Source of the DNA: Apostichopus japonicus
Taxonomy: Eukaryota; Echinodermata; Holothuroidea; Aspidochirotida; Stichopodidae
NCBI RefSeq assembly: GCF_037975245.1
Contig: NC_092568.1
Coordinates: 27,648,501 to 27,712,500 of the forward strand
Reading direction: 5' to 3'
Length of the DNA stretch: 64,000 nucleotides
Below, in pieces: positions 1 through 11,882 of this stretch. The notes under the pieces were generated by a model, which worked only from the letters and a program-made list of their open reading frames with translations, made no database searches and had not been told where the DNA came from. The position numbers and the translations under genes are program-made. Positions within the stretch are counted from its first letter, which is position 1. Each line of letters begins with the position of its first letter.

Positions 1-8
1 GCATCGGT

Positions 9-33
9 GGTTCGAACCCCGGGTGATGACGTC
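9..33. repeat. Cluster of three palindromes: TTCGAA, CCCGGG, GACGTC
   Basis: Within 23 bp there are three perfect 6-bp palindromes at 11-16, 18-23 and 28-33; the first extends to the 10-bp palindrome GGTTCGAACC at 9-18. TGACGTC (27-33) is also seven of the eight bases of the CRE/ATF site. Each palindrome is broken in at least one copy: TTCGAA in copy 42, CCCGGG in copies 281-284, GACGTC in copies 362-363 and 385-387. No function is shown by the sequence. Confidence 0.8.
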
Positions 34-46
34 TTTTGCCGATCTT

Positions 47-77
47 TTACAGCGAGTGCCTACACGGGGAGCTGTAA
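47..77. repeat. Inverted repeat TTACAGC / GCTGTAA
   Basis: Seven Watson-Crick pairs (47-53 with 71-77) enclose a 17-base loop, inside which GTG (56-58) can pair with CAC (63-65). A T46-G78 wobble can extend the stem. The CA insertion found in 22 copies falls in the left arm and would leave a two-base bulge. T48A in copy 385 breaks one pair. It could form a hairpin in RNA or a cruciform in DNA. Confidence 0.7.
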
Positions 78-78
78 G

Positions 79-99
79 TATTAGTTAATCCACCTAATA
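79..99. repeat. Inverted repeat TATTAG / CTAATA
   Basis: Six perfect pairs (79-84 with 94-99) enclose a nine-base AT-rich loop (85-93), with a G78-T100 wobble outside. I saw no variant inside this element in any copy. It lies in the most AT-rich part of the monomer, between the two larger hairpins. Confidence 0.7.
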
Positions 100-110
100 T
101 CTCAGTCCAT

Positions 111-138
111 ACAGTGGCGCGACGGCTTGGCGCACTGT
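111..138. repeat. Bulged inverted repeat over the A-box-like motif
   Basis: Bases 111-115 and 117-120 pair with 134-138 and 130-133: nine pairs with G116 bulged and a nine-base loop (121-129). The inner four pairs are the D-stem of the tRNA-like alignment. G134 in subfamily B2 keeps the 115-134 pair as a G-U wobble in a + strand RNA; A134T in copy 109 breaks it. Three other variant sites (121, 123, 128) lie in the loop. A competing dyad, CGCAC T GTGCG, spans 131-141. Confidence 0.65.
115..125 (+). promoter_or_regulatory. A-box-like element of RNA polymerase III (one per copy)
   Basis: TGGCGCGACGG (TGGCGCGATGG from copy 192 on) matches the type 2 Pol III A-box form TGGCNNAGTGG except for G in place of A at the seventh base and A for G at the eighth, which is still a purine. 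It overlaps the D-arm-like hairpin. The C123T change between array halves is the ninth base of this element, and T is the commoner consensus base there. The B-box-like element starts 59 bp downstream, in the usual range for split Pol III promoters. Confidence 0.45.
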
Positions 139-173
139 GCGAGCTGATGATCGAGACTCTCTTTTGCATCGGT

Positions 174-184
174 GGTTCGAACCC
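174..184 (+). promoter_or_regulatory. B-box-like element of RNA polymerase III (one per copy)
   Basis: GGTTCGAACCC matches the B-box consensus GGTTCGANTCC at all but one base. Its first ten bases also form a perfect palindrome, GGTTCGAACC. It recurs at monomer positions 9-19 of every copy. Exceptions are copy 42, where an extra G splits it; copy 73, which has two; and copies 281-284, where C19T changes its last base. Binding of TFIIIC is inference. Confidence 0.55.
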
Positions 185-198
185 CGGGTGATGACGTC

Positions 199-213
199 TT
201 TTGCCGATCTTTT
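199..213 (+). terminator. Paired T4 tracts downstream of the B-box (candidate Pol III terminators)
   Basis: Two TTTT runs (199-202 and 210-213; monomer 34-37 and 45-48) lie 14 and 25 bp after the B-box-like element. Four T residues can stop Pol III in some animals but are weak in others. If used with a start roughly 12 bp before the A-box, the transcript would be about 100-112 nt. A further T4 (monomer 162-165) sits between the two boxes and could stop transcription early. All of this is inferred from motif order. Confidence 0.3.
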
Positions 214-3200
214 ACAGCGAGTGCCTACACGGGGAGCTGTAAGTATTAGTTAATCCACCTAATATCTCAGTCCATACAGTGGCGCGACGGCTTGGCGCAC
301 TGTGCGAGCTGATGATCGAGACTCTCTTTTGCATCGGTGGTTCGAACCCCGGGTGATGACGTCTTTTGCCGATCTTTTACAGCGAGTGCCTACACGGGGA
401 GCTGTAAGTATTAGTTAATCCACCTAATATCTCAGTCCATACAGTGGCGCGACGGCTTGGCGCACTGTGCGAGCTGATGATCGAGACTCTCTTTTGCATC
501 GGTGGTTCGAACCCCGGGTGATGACGTCTTTTGCCGATCTTTTACAGCGAGTGCCTACACGGGGAGCTGTAAGTATTAGTTAATCCACCTAATATCTCAG
601 TCCATACAGTGGCGCGACGGCTTGGCGCACTGTGCGAGCTGATGATCGAGACTCTCTTTTGCATCGGTGGTTCGAACCCCGGGTGATGACGTCTTTTGCC
701 GATCTTTTACAGCGAGTGCCTACACGGGGAGCTGTAAGTATTAGTTAATCCACCTAATATCTCAGTCCATACAGTGGCGCGACGGCTTGGCGCACTGTGC
801 GAGCTGATGATCGAGACTCTCTTTTGCATCGGTGGTTCGAACCCCGGGTGATGACGTCTTTTGCCGATCTTTTACAGCGAGTGCCTACACGGGGAGCTGT
901 AAGTATTAGTTAATCCACCTAATATCTCAGTCCATACAGTGGCGCGACGGCTTGGCGCACTGTGCGAGCTGATGATCGAGACTCTCTTTTGCATCGGTGG
1001 TTCGAACCCCGGGTGATGACGTCTTTTGCCGATCTTTTACAGCGAGTGCCTACACGGGGAGCTGTAAGTATTAGTTAATCCACCTAATATCTCAGTCCAT
1101 ACAGTGGCGCGACGGCTTGGCGCACTGTGCGAGCTGATGATCGAGACTCTCTTTTGCATCGGTGGTTCGAACCCCGGGTGATGACGTCTTTTGCCGATCT
1201 TTTACAGCGAGTGCCTACACGGGGAGCTGTAAGTATTAGTTAATCCACCTAATATCTCAGTCCATACAGTGGCGCGACGGCTTGGCGCACTGTGCGAGCT
1301 GATGATCGAGACTCTCTTTTGCATCGGTGGTTCGAACCCCGGGTGATGACGTCTTTTGCCGATCTTTTACAGCGAGTGCCTACACGGGGAGCTGTAAGTA
1401 TTAGTTAATCCACCTAATATCTCAGTCCATACAGTGGCGCGACGGCTTGGCGCACTGTGCGAGCTGATGATCGAGACTCTCTTTTGCATCGGTGGTTCGA
1501 ACCCCGGGTGATGACGTCTTTTGCCGATCTTTTACAGCGAGTGCCTACACGGGGAGCTGTAAGTATTAGTTAATCCACCTAATATCTCAGTCCATACAGT
1601 GGCGCGACGGCTTGGCGCACTGTGCGAGCTGATGATCGAGACTCTCTTTTGCATCGGTGGTTCGAACCCCGGGTGATGACGTCTTTTGCCGATCTTTTAC
1701 AGCGAGTGCCTACACGGGGAGCTGTAAGTATTAGTTAATCCACCTAATATCTCAGTCCATACAGTGGCGCGACGGCTTGGCGCACTGTGCGAGCTGATGA
1801 TCGAGACTCTCTTTTGCATCGGTGGTTCGAACCCCGGGTGATGACGTCTTTTGCCGATCTTTTACAGCGAGTGCCTACACGGGGAGCTGTAAGTATTAGT
1901 TAATCCACCTAATATCTCAGTCCATACAGTGGCGCGACGGCTTGGCGCACTGTGCGAGCTGATGATCGAGACTCTCTTTTGCATCGGTGGTTCGAACCCC
2001 GGGTGATGACGTCTTTTGCCGATCTTTTACAGCGAGTGCCTACACGGGGAGCTGTAAGTATTAGTTAATCCACCTAATATCTCAGTCCATACAGTGGCGC
2101 GACGGCTTGGCGCACTGTGCGAGCTGATGATCGAGACTCTCTTTTGCATCGGTGGTTCGAACCCCGGGTGATGACGTCTTTTGCCGATCTTTTACAGCGA
2201 GTGCCTACACGGGGAGCTGTAAGTATTAGTTAATCCACCTAATATCTCAGTCCATACAGTGGCGCGACGGCTTGGCGCACTGTGCGAGCTGATGATCGAG
2301 ACTCTCTTTTGCATCGGTGGTTCGAACCCCGGGTGATGACGTCTTTTGCCGATCTTTTACAGCGAGTGCCTACACGGGGAGCTGTAAGTATTAGTTAATC
2401 CACCTAATATCTCAGTCCATACAGTGGCGCGACGGCTTGGCGCACTGTGCGAGCTGATGATCGAGACTCTCTTTTGCATCGGTGGTTCGAACCCCGGGTG
2501 ATGACGTCTTTTGCCGATCTTTTACAGCGAGTGCCTACACGGGGAGCTGTAAGTATTAGTTAATCCACCTAATATCTCAGTCCATACAGTGGCGCGACGG
2601 CTTGGCGCACTGTGCGAGCTGATGATCGAGACTCTCTTTTGCATCGGTGGTTCGAACCCCGGGTGATGACGTCTTTTGCCGATCTTTTACAGCGAGTGCC
2701 TACACGGGGAGCTGTAAGTATTAGTTAATCCACCTAATATCTCAGTCCATACAGTGGCGCGACGGCTTGGCGCACTGTGCGAGCTGATGATCGAGACTCT
2801 CTTTTGCATCGGTGGTTCGAACCCCGGGTGATGACGTCTTTTGCCGATCTTTTACAGCGAGTGCCTACACGGGGAGCTGTAAGTATTAGTTAATCCACCT
2901 AATATCTCAGTCCATACAGTGGCGCGACGGCTTGGCGCACTGTGCGAGCTGATGATCGAGACTCTCTTTTGCATCGGTGGTTCGAACCCCGGGTGATGAC
3001 GTCTTTTGCCGATCTTTTACAGCGAGTGCCTACACGGGGAGCTGTAAGTATTAGTTAATCCACCTAATATCTCAGTCCATACAGTGGCGCGACGGCTTGG
3101 CGCACTGTGCGAGCTGATGATCGAGACTCTCTTTTGCATCGGTGGTTCGAACCCCGGGTGATGACGTCTTTTGCCGATCTTTTACAGCGAGTGCCTACAC

Positions 3201-5445
3201 GGGGAGCTGTAAGTATTAGTTAATCCACCTAATATCTCAGTCCATACAGTGGCGCGACGGCTTGGCGCACTGTGCGAGCTGATGATCGAGACTCTCTTTT
3301 GCATCGGTGGTTCGAACCCCGGGTGATGACGTCTTTTGCCGATCTTTTACAGCGAGTGCCTACACGGGGAGCTGTAAGTATTAGTTAATCCACCTAATAT
3401 CTCAGTCCATACAGTGGCGCGACGGCTTGGCGCACTGTGCGAGCTGATGATCGAGACTCTCTTTTGCATCGGTGGTTCGAACCCCGGGTGATGACGTCTT
3501 TTGCCGATCTTTTACAGCGAGTGCCTACACGGGGAGCTGTAAGTATTAGTTAATCCACCTAATATCTCAGTCCATACAGTGGCGCGACGGCTTGGCGCAC
3601 TGTGCGAGCTGATGATCGAGACTCTCTTTTGCATCGGTGGTTCGAACCCCGGGTGATGACGTCTTTTGCCGATCTTTTACAGCGAGTGCCTACACGGGGA
3701 GCTGTAAGTATTAGTTAATCCACCTAATATCTCAGTCCATACAGTGGCGCGACGGCTTGGCGCACTGTGCGAGCTGATGATCGAGACTCTCTTTTGCATC
3801 GGTGGTTCGAACCCCGGGTGATGACGTCTTTTGCCGATCTTTTACAGCGAGTGCCTACACGGGGAGCTGTAAGTATTAGTTAATCCACCTAATATCTCAG
3901 TCCATACAGTGGCGCGACGGCTTGGCGCACTGTGCGAGCTGATGATCGAGACTCTCTTTTGCATCGGTGGTTCGAACCCCGGGTGATGACGTCTTTTGCC
4001 GATCTTTTACAGCGAGTGCCTACACGGGGAGCTGTAAGTATTAGTTAATCCACCTAATATCTCAGTCCATACAGTGGCGCGACGGCTTGGCGCACTGTGC
4101 GAGCTGATGATCGAGACTCTCTTTTGCATCGGTGGTTCGAACCCCGGGTGATGACGTCTTTTGCCGATCTTTTACAGCGAGTGCCTACACGGGGAGCTGT
4201 AAGTATTAGTTAATCCACCTAATATCTCAGTCCATACAGTGGCGCGACGGCTTGGCGCACTGTGCGAGCTGATGATCGAGACTCTCTTTTGCATCGGTGG
4301 TTCGAACCCCGGGTGATGACGTCTTTTGCCGATCTTTTACAGCGAGTGCCTACACGGGGAGCTGTAAGTATTAGTTAATCCACCTAATATCTCAGTCCAT
4401 ACAGTGGCGCGACGGCTTGGCGCACTGTGCGAGCTGATGATCGAGACTCTCTTTTGCATCGGTGGTTCGAACCCCGGGTGATGACGTCTTTTGCCGATCT
4501 TTTACAGCGAGTGCCTACACGGGGAGCTGTAAGTATTAGTTAATCCACCTAATATCTCAGTCCATACAGTGGCGCGACGGCTTGGCGCACTGTGCGAGCT
4601 GATGATCGAGACTCTCTTTTGCATCGGTGGTTCGAACCCCGGGTGATGACGTCTTTTGCCGATCTTTTACAGCGAGTGCCTACACGGGGAGCTGTAAGTA
4701 TTAGTTAATCCACCTAATATCTCAGTCCATACAGTGGCGCGACGGCTTGGCGCACTGTGCGAGCTGATGATCGAGACTCTCTTTTGCATCGGTGGTTCGA
4801 ACCCCGGGTGATGACGTCTTTTGCCGATCTTTTACAGCGAGTGCCTACACGGGGAGCTGTAAGTATTAGTTAATCCACCTAATATCTCAGTCCATACAGT
4901 GGCGCGACGGCTTGGCGCACTGTGCGAGCTGATGATCGAGACTCTCTTTTGCATCGGTGGTTCGAACCCCGGGTGATGACGTCTTTTGCCGATCTTTTAC
5001 AGCGAGTGCCTACACGGGGAGCTGTAAGTATTAGTTAATCCACCTAATATCTCAGTCCATACAGTGGCGCGACGGCTTGGCGCACTGTGCGAGCTGATGA
5101 TCGAGACTCTCTTTTGCATCGGTGGTTCGAACCCCGGGTGATGACGTCTTTTGCCGATCTTTTACAGCGAGTGCCTACACGGGGAGCTGTAAGTATTAGT
5201 TAATCCACCTAATATCTCAGTCCATACAGTGGCGCGACGGCTTGGCGCACTGTGCGAGCTGATGATCGAGACTCTCTTTTGCATCGGTGGTTCGAACCCC
5301 GGGTGATGACGTCTTTTGCCGATCTTTTACAGCGAGTGCCTACACGGGGAGCTGTAAGTATTAGTTAATCCACCTAATATCTCAGTCCATACAGTGGCGC
5401 GACGGCTTGGCGCACTGTGCGAGCTGATGATCGAGACTCTCTTTT

Positions 5446-5776
5446 GCATCAGGTGGTTCGAACCCCGGGTGATGACGTCTTTTGCCGATCTTTTACAGCG
5501 AGTGCCTACACGGGGAGCTGTAAGTATTAGTTAATCCACCTAATATCTCAGTCCATACAGTGGCGCGACGGCTTGGCGCACTGTGCGAGCTGATGATCGA
5601 GACTCTCTTTTGCATCGGTGGTTCGAACCCCGGGTGATGACGTCTTTTGCCGATCTTTTACAGCGAGTGCCTACACGGGGAGCTGTAAGTATTAGTTAAT
5701 CCACCTAATATCTCAGTCCATACAGTGGCGCGACGGCTTGGCGCACTGTGCGAGCTGATGATCGAGACTCTTTTTT
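5446..5776 (+). repeat. Copies 34-35: one-base insertion, then C161T
   Basis: Copy 34 (5446-5611) has an extra A at 5451, giving 166 bp. The next copy (5612-5776) has C161T at 5772, turning the T4 tract into T6 (5771-5776). These are the first visible changes after 33 copies that look identical. Confidence 0.92.
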
Positions 5777-6766
5777 GCATCGGTGGTTCGAACCCCGGGT
5801 GATGACGTCTTTTGCCGATCTTTTACAGCGAGTGCCTACACGGGGAGCTGTAAGTATTAGTTAATCCACCTAATATCTCAGTCCATACAGTGGCGCGACG
5901 GCTTGGCGCACTGTGCGAGCTGATGATCGAGACTCTCTTTTGCATCGGTGGTTCGAACCCCGGGTGATGACGTCTTTTGCCGATCTTTTACAGCGAGTGC
6001 CTACACGGGGAGCTGTAAGTATTAGTTAATCCACCTAATATCTCAGTCCATACAGTGGCGCGACGGCTTGGCGCACTGTGCGAGCTGATGATCGAGACTC
6101 TCTTTTGCATCGGTGGTTCGAACCCCGGGTGATGACGTCTTTTGCCGATCTTTTACAGCGAGTGCCTACACGGGGAGCTGTAAGTATTAGTTAATCCACC
6201 TAATATCTCAGTCCATACAGTGGCGCGACGGCTTGGCGCACTGTGCGAGCTGATGATCGAGACTCTCTTTTGCATCGGTGGTTCGAACCCCGGGTGATGA
6301 CGTCTTTTGCCGATCTTTTACAGCGAGTGCCTACACGGGGAGCTGTAAGTATTAGTTAATCCACCTAATATCTCAGTCCATACAGTGGCGCGACGGCTTG
6401 GCGCACTGTGCGAGCTGATGATCGAGACTCTCTTTTGCATCGGTGGTTCGAACCCCGGGTGATGACGTCTTTTGCCGATCTTTTACAGCGAGTGCCTACA
6501 CGGGGAGCTGTAAGTATTAGTTAATCCACCTAATATCTCAGTCCATACAGTGGCGCGACGGCTTGGCGCACTGTGCGAGCTGATGATCGAGACTCTCTTT
6601 TGCATCGGTGGTTCGAACCCCGGGTGATGACGTCTTTTGCCGATCTTTTACAGCGAGTGCCTACACGGGGAGCTGTAAGTATTAGTTAATCCACCTAATA
6701 TCTCAGTCCATACAGTGGCGCGACGGCTTGGCGCACTGTGCGAGCTGATGATCGAGACTCTCTTTT

Positions 6767-6932
6767 GCATCGGTGGTTCGGAACCCCGGGTGATGACGTC
6801 TTTTGCCGATCTTTTACAGCGAGTGCCTACACGGGGAGCTGTAAGTATTAGTTAATCCACCTAATATCTCAGTCCATACAGTGGCGCGACGGCTTGGCGC
6901 ACTGTGCGAGCTGATGATCGAGACTCTCTTTT
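6767..6932 (+). repeat. Copy 42: G insertion in the B-box-like palindrome
   Basis: An extra G at 6780/6781 gives TTCGGAACC instead of TTCGAACC, making the copy 166 bp. It breaks both the palindrome and the spacing of the B-box-like element in this copy only. Confidence 0.92.
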
Positions 6933-9900
6933 GCATCGGTGGTTCGAACCCCGGGTGATGACGTCTTTTGCCGATCTTTTACAGCGAGTGCCTACACGGG
7001 GAGCTGTAAGTATTAGTTAATCCACCTAATATCTCAGTCCATACAGTGGCGCGACGGCTTGGCGCACTGTGCGAGCTGATGATCGAGACTCTCTTTTGCA
7101 TCGGTGGTTCGAACCCCGGGTGATGACGTCTTTTGCCGATCTTTTACAGCGAGTGCCTACACGGGGAGCTGTAAGTATTAGTTAATCCACCTAATATCTC
7201 AGTCCATACAGTGGCGCGACGGCTTGGCGCACTGTGCGAGCTGATGATCGAGACTCTCTTTTGCATCGGTGGTTCGAACCCCGGGTGATGACGTCTTTTG
7301 CCGATCTTTTACAGCGAGTGCCTACACGGGGAGCTGTAAGTATTAGTTAATCCACCTAATATCTCAGTCCATACAGTGGCGCGACGGCTTGGCGCACTGT
7401 GCGAGCTGATGATCGAGACTCTCTTTTGCATCGGTGGTTCGAACCCCGGGTGATGACGTCTTTTGCCGATCTTTTACAGCGAGTGCCTACACGGGGAGCT
7501 GTAAGTATTAGTTAATCCACCTAATATCTCAGTCCATACAGTGGCGCGACGGCTTGGCGCACTGTGCGAGCTGATGATCGAGACTCTCTTTTGCATCGGT
7601 GGTTCGAACCCCGGGTGATGACGTCTTTTGCCGATCTTTTACAGCGAGTGCCTACACGGGGAGCTGTAAGTATTAGTTAATCCACCTAATATCTCAGTCC
7701 ATACAGTGGCGCGACGGCTTGGCGCACTGTGCGAGCTGATGATCGAGACTCTCTTTTGCATCGGTGGTTCGAACCCCGGGTGATGACGTCTTTTGCCGAT
7801 CTTTTACAGCGAGTGCCTACACGGGGAGCTGTAAGTATTAGTTAATCCACCTAATATCTCAGTCCATACAGTGGCGCGACGGCTTGGCGCACTGTGCGAG
7901 CTGATGATCGAGACTCTCTTTTGCATCGGTGGTTCGAACCCCGGGTGATGACGTCTTTTGCCGATCTTTTACAGCGAGTGCCTACACGGGGAGCTGTAAG
8001 TATTAGTTAATCCACCTAATATCTCAGTCCATACAGTGGCGCGACGGCTTGGCGCACTGTGCGAGCTGATGATCGAGACTCTCTTTTGCATCGGTGGTTC
8101 GAACCCCGGGTGATGACGTCTTTTGCCGATCTTTTACAGCGAGTGCCTACACGGGGAGCTGTAAGTATTAGTTAATCCACCTAATATCTCAGTCCATACA
8201 GTGGCGCGACGGCTTGGCGCACTGTGCGAGCTGATGATCGAGACTCTCTTTTGCATCGGTGGTTCGAACCCCGGGTGATGACGTCTTTTGCCGATCTTTT
8301 ACAGCGAGTGCCTACACGGGGAGCTGTAAGTATTAGTTAATCCACCTAATATCTCAGTCCATACAGTGGCGCGACGGCTTGGCGCACTGTGCGAGCTGAT
8401 GATCGAGACTCTCTTTTGCATCGGTGGTTCGAACCCCGGGTGATGACGTCTTTTGCCGATCTTTTACAGCGAGTGCCTACACGGGGAGCTGTAAGTATTA
8501 GTTAATCCACCTAATATCTCAGTCCATACAGTGGCGCGACGGCTTGGCGCACTGTGCGAGCTGATGATCGAGACTCTCTTTTGCATCGGTGGTTCGAACC
8601 CCGGGTGATGACGTCTTTTGCCGATCTTTTACAGCGAGTGCCTACACGGGGAGCTGTAAGTATTAGTTAATCCACCTAATATCTCAGTCCATACAGTGGC
8701 GCGACGGCTTGGCGCACTGTGCGAGCTGATGATCGAGACTCTCTTTTGCATCGGTGGTTCGAACCCCGGGTGATGACGTCTTTTGCCGATCTTTTACAGC
8801 GAGTGCCTACACGGGGAGCTGTAAGTATTAGTTAATCCACCTAATATCTCAGTCCATACAGTGGCGCGACGGCTTGGCGCACTGTGCGAGCTGATGATCG
8901 AGACTCTCTTTTGCATCGGTGGTTCGAACCCCGGGTGATGACGTCTTTTGCCGATCTTTTACAGCGAGTGCCTACACGGGGAGCTGTAAGTATTAGTTAA
9001 TCCACCTAATATCTCAGTCCATACAGTGGCGCGACGGCTTGGCGCACTGTGCGAGCTGATGATCGAGACTCTCTTTTGCATCGGTGGTTCGAACCCCGGG
9101 TGATGACGTCTTTTGCCGATCTTTTACAGCGAGTGCCTACACGGGGAGCTGTAAGTATTAGTTAATCCACCTAATATCTCAGTCCATACAGTGGCGCGAC
9201 GGCTTGGCGCACTGTGCGAGCTGATGATCGAGACTCTCTTTTGCATCGGTGGTTCGAACCCCGGGTGATGACGTCTTTTGCCGATCTTTTACAGCGAGTG
9301 CCTACACGGGGAGCTGTAAGTATTAGTTAATCCACCTAATATCTCAGTCCATACAGTGGCGCGACGGCTTGGCGCACTGTGCGAGCTGATGATCGAGACT
9401 CTCTTTTGCATCGGTGGTTCGAACCCCGGGTGATGACGTCTTTTGCCGATCTTTTACAGCGAGTGCCTACACGGGGAGCTGTAAGTATTAGTTAATCCAC
9501 CTAATATCTCAGTCCATACAGTGGCGCGACGGCTTGGCGCACTGTGCGAGCTGATGATCGAGACTCTCTTTTGCATCGGTGGTTCGAACCCCGGGTGATG
9601 ACGTCTTTTGCCGATCTTTTACAGCGAGTGCCTACACGGGGAGCTGTAAGTATTAGTTAATCCACCTAATATCTCAGTCCATACAGTGGCGCGACGGCTT
9701 GGCGCACTGTGCGAGCTGATGATCGAGACTCTCTTTTGCATCGGTGGTTCGAACCCCGGGTGATGACGTCTTTTGCCGATCTTTTACAGCGAGTGCCTAC
9801 ACGGGGAGCTGTAAGTATTAGTTAATCCACCTAATATCTCAGTCCATACAGTGGCGCGACGGCTTGGCGCACTGTGCGAGCTGATGATCGAGACTCTCTT

Positions 9901-11882
9901 TTGCATCGGTGGTTCGAACCCCGGGTGATGACGTCTTTTGCCGATCTTTTACAGCGAGTGCCTACACGGGGAGCTGTAAGTATTAGTTAATCCACCTAAT
10001 ATCTCAGTCCATACAGTGGCGCGACGGCTTGGCGCACTGTGCGAGCTGATGATCGAGACTCTCTTTTGCATCGGTGGTTCGAACCCCGGGTGATGACGTC
10101 TTTTGCCGATCTTTTACAGCGAGTGCCTACACGGGGAGCTGTAAGTATTAGTTAATCCACCTAATATCTCAGTCCATACAGTGGCGCGACGGCTTGGCGC
10201 ACTGTGCGAGCTGATGATCGAGACTCTCTTTTGCATCGGTGGTTCGAACCCCGGGTGATGACGTCTTTTGCCGATCTTTTACAGCGAGTGCCTACACGGG
10301 GAGCTGTAAGTATTAGTTAATCCACCTAATATCTCAGTCCATACAGTGGCGCGACGGCTTGGCGCACTGTGCGAGCTGATGATCGAGACTCTCTTTTGCA
10401 TCGGTGGTTCGAACCCCGGGTGATGACGTCTTTTGCCGATCTTTTACAGCGAGTGCCTACACGGGGAGCTGTAAGTATTAGTTAATCCACCTAATATCTC
10501 AGTCCATACAGTGGCGCGACGGCTTGGCGCACTGTGCGAGCTGATGATCGAGACTCTCTTTTGCATCGGTGGTTCGAACCCCGGGTGATGACGTCTTTTG
10601 CCGATCTTTTACAGCGAGTGCCTACACGGGGAGCTGTAAGTATTAGTTAATCCACCTAATATCTCAGTCCATACAGTGGCGCGACGGCTTGGCGCACTGT
10701 GCGAGCTGATGATCGAGACTCTCTTTTGCATCGGTGGTTCGAACCCCGGGTGATGACGTCTTTTGCCGATCTTTTACAGCGAGTGCCTACACGGGGAGCT
10801 GTAAGTATTAGTTAATCCACCTAATATCTCAGTCCATACAGTGGCGCGACGGCTTGGCGCACTGTGCGAGCTGATGATCGAGACTCTCTTTTGCATCGGT
10901 GGTTCGAACCCCGGGTGATGACGTCTTTTGCCGATCTTTTACAGCGAGTGCCTACACGGGGAGCTGTAAGTATTAGTTAATCCACCTAATATCTCAGTCC
11001 ATACAGTGGCGCGACGGCTTGGCGCACTGTGCGAGCTGATGATCGAGACTCTCTTTTGCATCGGTGGTTCGAACCCCGGGTGATGACGTCTTTTGCCGAT
11101 CTTTTACAGCGAGTGCCTACACGGGGAGCTGTAAGTATTAGTTAATCCACCTAATATCTCAGTCCATACAGTGGCGCGACGGCTTGGCGCACTGTGCGAG
11201 CTGATGATCGAGACTCTCTTTTGCATCGGTGGTTCGAACCCCGGGTGATGACGTCTTTTGCCGATCTTTTACAGCGAGTGCCTACACGGGGAGCTGTAAG
11301 TATTAGTTAATCCACCTAATATCTCAGTCCATACAGTGGCGCGACGGCTTGGCGCACTGTGCGAGCTGATGATCGAGACTCTCTTTTGCATCGGTGGTTC
11401 GAACCCCGGGTGATGACGTCTTTTGCCGATCTTTTACAGCGAGTGCCTACACGGGGAGCTGTAAGTATTAGTTAATCCACCTAATATCTCAGTCCATACA
11501 GTGGCGCGACGGCTTGGCGCACTGTGCGAGCTGATGATCGAGACTCTCTTTTGCATCGGTGGTTCGAACCCCGGGTGATGACGTCTTTTGCCGATCTTTT
11601 ACAGCGAGTGCCTACACGGGGAGCTGTAAGTATTAGTTAATCCACCTAATATCTCAGTCCATACAGTGGCGCGACGGCTTGGCGCACTGTGCGAGCTGAT
11701 GATCGAGACTCTCTTTTGCATCGGTGGTTCGAACCCCGGGTGATGACGTCTTTTGCCGATCTTTTACAGCGAGTGCCTACACGGGGAGCTGTAAGTATTA
11801 GTTAATCCACCTAATATCTCAGTCCATACAGTGGCGCGACGGCTTGGCGCACTGTGCGAGCTGATGATCGAGACTCTCTTTT

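Larger units (their letters stand above)
1..165 (+). repeat. Reference monomer (copy 1) of the satellite
   Basis: Copy 1 serves as the reference for numbering. G+C is 86 of 165 bases (52%). It contains 13 CpG against about 11 expected from its base composition. From left to right it holds a cluster of three 6-bp palindromes (11-33), two short T tracts (34-37, 45-48), a 7-bp inverted repeat (47-53 with 71-77), a 6-bp inverted repeat (79-84 with 94-99), a bulged 9-bp inverted repeat over an A-box-like motif (111-138), a TGATGA motif (145-150) and a third T tract (162-165). The length is a multiple of three, so reading frames stay in register from copy to copy. The choice of first base is arbitrary. 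Confidence 0.95.
115..184 (+). other. tRNA-like / SINE-like segment spanning the copy junction (copy 1 into copy 2)
   Basis: Seen: with T115 as tRNA position 8, a four-base D-stem forms (GCGC at 117-120 with GCGC at 130-133), R15 is A122, Y16 is C or T123, G18-G19 are G124-G125 and R26 is A or G134. The T-loop TTCGAAC follows at 176-182, preceded by GG and followed by CC. Deviations are G instead of A14 and A21, a T-stem with only two pairs, no anticodon stem, and no matching acceptor stem. Known: tRNA-derived SINEs often keep the promoter boxes while losing the cloverleaf. Inference: this is a tRNA-derived relic present in every copy, not a working tRNA. Chance similarity of a GC-rich hairpin is the alternative. 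Confidence 0.55.

Noticed and set aside
11-23. CENP-B box (TTCG and CGGG close together)
   Set aside because: The spacing between the two halves is five bases rather than seven, and the required central A is missing.
27-34. Functional CRE/ATF site
   Set aside because: Only seven of eight bases match, there is no nearby gene to regulate, and five copies have lost it.
23-147. C/D box small nucleolar RNA (GTGATGA at 23-29, CTGA at 144-147)
   Set aside because: The boxes match but the flanks show no terminal stem, the spacing is long, and no C'/D' pair was found. Short boxes like these occur by chance.
144-183. Hammerhead ribozyme (CTGATGA at 144-150, as in ribozyme-bearing satellites)
   Set aside because: The second core box GAAA is absent from the + strand of the monomer, the TTCGAAC region does not supply it, no stem II forms, and no cleavage triplet sits correctly before stem I.
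115-204. Functional tRNA gene in each copy
   Set aside because: The D-arm and T-loop match, but there is no anticodon stem, the T-stem has only two pairs, and the flanks do not form a seven-pair acceptor stem.
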